Below, piece after piece: positions 61,201-64,000 of a stretch of 64,000 bases of DNA (position 1 is its first letter; each line of letters begins with the position of its first letter). The position numbers were made by a program, and so were the translations under genes. The notes below the pieces were generated by a model. The model was not told the DNA's origin, made no database searches, and saw only the letters and a program-made list of their open reading frames with translations. The stretch is taken from positions 740,211 through 804,210 of the forward strand of contig SIJG01000037.1 in the NCBI GenBank assembly GCA_023374025.1, read 5' to 3'. The stretch is from Heterodera schachtii (Eukaryota > Nematoda > Chromadorea > Rhabditida > Heteroderidae).

Positions 61201-62171
61201 TTTAAATTTAGGGGTATTTTTTTCAGAGCCAGCCAGGGGGCCTAACAAGTCATTCCTTCCAAATTGAACAGTTTAAATTGGGAGAGAAAAATTGGGGAAG
61301 GAATTTGATTAGTTAGGTGATTTGTAGTCCGAATCTAAAATGTAAGCAAAAAATTCCGAGAAATAGGCCTTTTTTTCAATTGGTGCTGCCGGGGTTTCCT
61401 GAAAATTTTGCCGACGCCCAAGGTCAATAAACAATTTAAAGGGTTGTACTTCATTTTCCTCCTGTCGTTTCCCTCCGAAACTTGAAAATTTTAATTTTTT
61501 TTAATTCTGCGGTAAATACCTGCTCCGCGTTTAAAAATCGAATTATTGTGCCATGAATTCCCGCTCCCTTAATTAATTGTCTGTCTACACATTATTAGGT
61601 TTGGAACGCCATTTGGTCATGGTCCATGGGCTCGTCACCGCCGATTTGTTGGCAAAAGCGCAGCGCAAGGCGGACTCGGGACGGTGCAAGCTGTGCAGCA
61701 AGCAGTACGCCTTCAACATTTTGCAACATTTGGTCTCCGATCACCAGATTAAAGTATGCTAATTACATGTTTGTAATTTCAAATAATTTAAATGATTTGA
61801 ATTATTTATTTTAATAAATTGTTGTTTTTTCATTTACATTTTCTTCCTTTAAGCTTTGCTCAGCAGAAATAATGTACAGGTTGGTTGGCTGTGTTGTTCA
61901 AACAAATTGTCGAAAATTAATTCAATTTTGGTTTTTTGAAAAGGAATTTCCAGAGGGGTTTTTTTGTTGAAAAACGGAGGGGTGACAAACGACGAATGGA
62001 CAACCAAATGAAATAAATGTATTCATTTGAAGCTGTGATGTGTGCTCATACCGTTGCACGTCCTACCAAAAGTTGGAACGGCATTTGGAGACGGAACATC
62101 CGAACACCGGGGCCAACAAACAGCAGCAACAACATCAGCAACAACAACAGCAGCAGCAGCAACAACGCTAG
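55277..62171 (+). CDS. mep-1: MEP-1-like seven-zinc-finger protein, 22 exons
   Basis: In C. elegans MEP-1 is a nuclear zinc-finger protein that works with MOG RNA helicases and the LET-418/Mi-2 complex to repress germline programmes in soma. Exons all splice in phase: 55277-55387, 55434-55593, 56001-56188, 56523-56687, 56810-56963, 57252-57356, 57475-57545, 57608-57661, 57922-57961, 58015-58085, 58127-58185, 58258-58305, 58625-58712, 58769-58792, 58909-59082, 59426-59575, 59866-59944, 59998-60179, 60906-61173, 61599-61753, 61854-61879, 62033-62171. Total 836 residues (worm about 870). N-terminus acidic with a basic KKARP patch. Helical block SDLLDRLELYVRTAINEND then VVELLIEHDPDHQLSRVVNR. Zinc fingers start CHVCNF, CTFCPE, CPICEV, CEICDL, CSRCRD, CKLCSK and CDVCSY; the third looks C2HC. 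Fingers 1-3 (residues ~355-445) and 4-7 (~675-815) are separated by a poly-Q/Ala linker. It ends in poly-Q. Two introns have GC donors (56688 and 57962). Confidence 0.78.
60215..60812 (+). repeat. Diverged tandem duplication in mep-1 intron 18
   Basis: Two copies (about 60215-60455 and 60560-60812) share ACAAAAACGACAGATTTT, CCACTGATATT/CTACTGATATT, AGTAAAATTGTT and GGTCTCTAATTCGAACG. The end motif reads on minus as a box-B-like GTTCGAATTAGAG, so the unit may be tRNA-derived. A poly-G run at 60450-60460 separates them. Confidence 0.65.
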
Positions 62172-62329
62172 AAAATCATAAAGGAAGAAAAATGGGAGGG
62201 AATGAAAATGAAAAATTGGAAGGCCTCTGATGAGAGAGAAATTTTTTGACCGATCATCACACAATTTTCACGTTTTTTTTTACATGACAACACCACACTT
62301 TGACACACACAAACAGCTAATGACGATTA

Positions 62330-62443
62330 AATAAACACCTATGTATGATGGCAATTATGTAATATGATGATTTGTATAAGTGTACTACTGTTTTTGTGTA
62401 CCGTAACTATTAATGTGTAATTCATGTGTACACGATGAATAAA
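62330..62443 (+). terminator. Polyadenylation signals of mep-1
   Basis: AATAAA at 62330-62335 and again at 62438-62443, both within 275 bp of the stop. Either could direct 3' end cleavage. Confidence 0.5.
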
Positions 62444-62639
62444 CCTACAAACTAACAATGTTTTTTTTTTGTTAAATTTAAAATTTCTCACGCATTTTTT
62501 TCGAAAATTTTCTATTTAACTTATTTTAAGTGAGTTGGAAGCTTTGAACTCTGATTAGGAACTTGATCAATGATCAAATATAAAGATTTAAGCCAATTAA
62601 TTTTTTGCCGCTTTTCTTTTTTCTAACTCGTATAATCGC

Positions 62640-62890
62640 TTAGCATTTGCTTAGAAAAAGCTTCTCATCAACGTGAGCTTTCGACTGATACCACGATTGT
62701 CCAATTTGATTTGCAAAAAACTTCAAAAATAATTTTCAAAAATAGCCATTTTTTCATTTTGTGGACAAAAATAAATAAAATATGCATGTTGCACAACGGA
62801 CTCGAACCTCCACTCTCCTCCTCCTTTTCTTTTTGGTGACTAACACATAGACCACTGAGACAAAAACTCAACTCGTTTTGGAACTGAAAG
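62640..62890 (-). mobile_element. tRNA-headed SINE, reverse copy
   Basis: On minus: a degraded box A (CTCAGTGG, about 62853-62860), box B GGTTCGAGTCC (62801-62811), then GTTGTGCAACATGC, ATTGGACAATCGTGGTATCA and AAGCTTTTTCTAAGC. Same order as the 10190-10430 copy, with box A-box B spacing slightly longer. Confidence 0.7.
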
Positions 62891-63047
62891 GCAAACATTG
62901 AAAAGATGTGTATAAAAGACATATTCTCATCAGAAACTTTCCATTGTTATCTCCATCTCATTTGATTGCCATACATCATCTCGATGGTACCCCCCTTTTT
63001 TTGAAAAAAACTATTTTTGTTTTCAAAAGACATCAAAGCATCTAGGG

Positions 63048-63812
63048 TTTTCGAGGTCGCTGATCACGAATCCGGCATCTATTCCGACCAATTTCGAACC
63101 CCGGACCTGAACTCGGTACTTATACAGTTTAGGCCCCATAAATTTTTTTTTTGTTAAAAGGCATAAAAAACAGGTTTCCGGTGGTTTTTGGGGTCGCTGA
63201 TCACGAATCTGACATCCATTTCGACCAATTTCAAACCCCTAACCCGAATTCGAACAAAGGTCGAAAATTCAAAATTTTCACATTTCTCATTTTTGATTGT
63301 GTTGAACTTTACTTTATTTTCTATATATTACGTGTTTAACTTTGTTGAACTTTATGGATTGTTGCATTCTATTAGCAGTTTATCAATTTTAGAGTCTAAA
63401 AATAAGAAATGTGAAAATTTTGAATTTTCGACCTTTGTTCGAGTTCGGGTTAGGGGTTTGAAATTGGTCGAAATGGATGTCAGATTCGTGATCAGCGACC
63501 CCAAAAACCCATGGAAACTTGTTTTTTATGCCTTTTAACAAAAAAAAAAAAATTTATGGGGCCTAAACTGTATAAGTACCCTGAACTCGAACAAAAGTTC
63601 GAAAATTCAAATTTTGCGAATTTCATTTTTTTTGATCCAATATGGTTTAACTAATTTTTTTATTGAAGTATTAATGAGTTCCTGATTGATTCCGCGTATT
63701 TAGCCGATTTTAAAGGAAAAATACAAATTTCAAAATTTGAATTTTTGAACTTTTGTTCGAATTCAGGTCCGGGGTTCGAAATTGGTCGGAATAGATGCCG
63801 GATTCGTGATCT
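63048..63812. mobile_element. Nested fold-back (inverted-repeat) element
   Basis: Inner arms (about 63110-63290 and 63395-63590) are near-perfect reverse complements around a ~100-bp loop and include CTGATCACGAATCTGACATC and ACCCGAATTCGAAC. Outer arms (about 63060-63113 and 63757-63812) are reverse complements of a diverged version (ATCACGAATCCGGCATCTAT). The two arm families are related, so an inverted pair has inserted into or grown within another. No coding capacity. Confidence 0.8.
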
Positions 63813-63862
63813 CAACTTGTACATATTTCTTAAACAACTATGTATGTAACAAATGCTTTTTC

Positions 63863-63864
63863 AG
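63863..63864 (+). promoter_or_regulatory. Putative trans-splice acceptor for the right-edge gene
   Basis: GCTTTTTCAG, a strong nematode 3' splice consensus, lies 15 nt before the ATG with no coding exon upstream. Confidence 0.45.
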
Positions 63865-63879
63865 CTTTTAATACACACC

Positions 63880-64000
63880 ATGCGAATTCTAAATGGGCTA
63901 GTGAGTGTTGGCCTAATTATGGTCTTCCTGTTGCCTGTCCGACCACAGAGCACACAGCCAACACAGCCAGCACCGATGCTGGCCAAGGTTTTGCAAATTT
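63880..64000 (+). CDS. Secreted or membrane protein, first exon, runs off right edge
   Basis: ATG at 63880-63882 opens an uninterrupted frame to the window end: MRILNGLVSVGLIMVFLLPV followed by RPQSTQPTQPAPMLAKV. A short n-region, a ~17-residue hydrophobic core and a polar Gln/Pro-rich stretch form a classical signal peptide, probably cleaved near the RPQS segment. No family can be assigned from 40 residues. In a plant-parasitic nematode such a gene would be screened as a possible secreted effector, but nothing here shows that role. Confidence 0.6.
   Translation, partial: MRILNGLVSVGLIMVFLLPVRPQSTQPTQPAPMLAKVLQI

Overview
The window looks like nuclear DNA of a nematode, most likely a plant-parasitic tylenchid (cyst-nematode-like). 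It is AT-rich, and its conserved genes are cut by short introns of about 40-600 bp. Several introns use GC-AG splice sites, start codons sit a few bases after trans-splice-like acceptors, and the last large gene matches nematode MEP-1, including its seven zinc fingers. The genus assignment is inference; no search was run.

Layout. 1-9404 (minus strand) is a duplicated block. It holds the 5' half of a CPSF1 (cleavage/polyadenylation factor) gene running off the left edge, a small membrane/coiled-coil gene, a rearranged cytochrome bc1 core-2 (ucr-2) fragment, and a second CPSF1 copy that is internally deleted and joined to the C-terminal exons. 9865-12434 holds two adjacent non-autonomous hAT-type elements with perfect 8-bp target duplications, one of them carrying a nested tRNA-headed SINE. 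12435-28745 is a giant minisatellite of about 30-bp units (roughly 540 copies) with higher-order repeats. It produces very long minus-strand ORFs only because the unit has no stop in any of the three minus frames. 28770-30000 has GC-rich hairpins (possibly a Helitron end) and more SINE-body copies, followed by a tyrosine-kinase pseudogene at 30.1-30.6 kb.

32-62 kb is an ordinary gene-rich region. PIGV (GPI mannosyltransferase II) and UBE2G2 (ERAD-type E2) lie head-to-tail on plus. A CTDSPL2-like FCP/SCP phosphatase, a TADA3-like SAGA/ATAC adaptor and a small unknown gene lie on minus. MEP-1 lies on plus with 22 exons. The right end (62.6-64 kb) has a reverse-oriented SINE, a nested fold-back element and the first exon of a secreted protein that runs off the window.

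The genes serve general nuclear functions (3' end processing, CTD-type phosphatase, histone-acetylation adaptor, chromatin/germline repression) and ER functions (GPI anchors, ERAD). I see no pathway cluster. The unusual biology is in the repeats and gene rearrangements: the giant array, its interruption by a dated hAT insertion, a paralog empty site for a MITE, scrambled exons, and a cluster of GC-AG introns.
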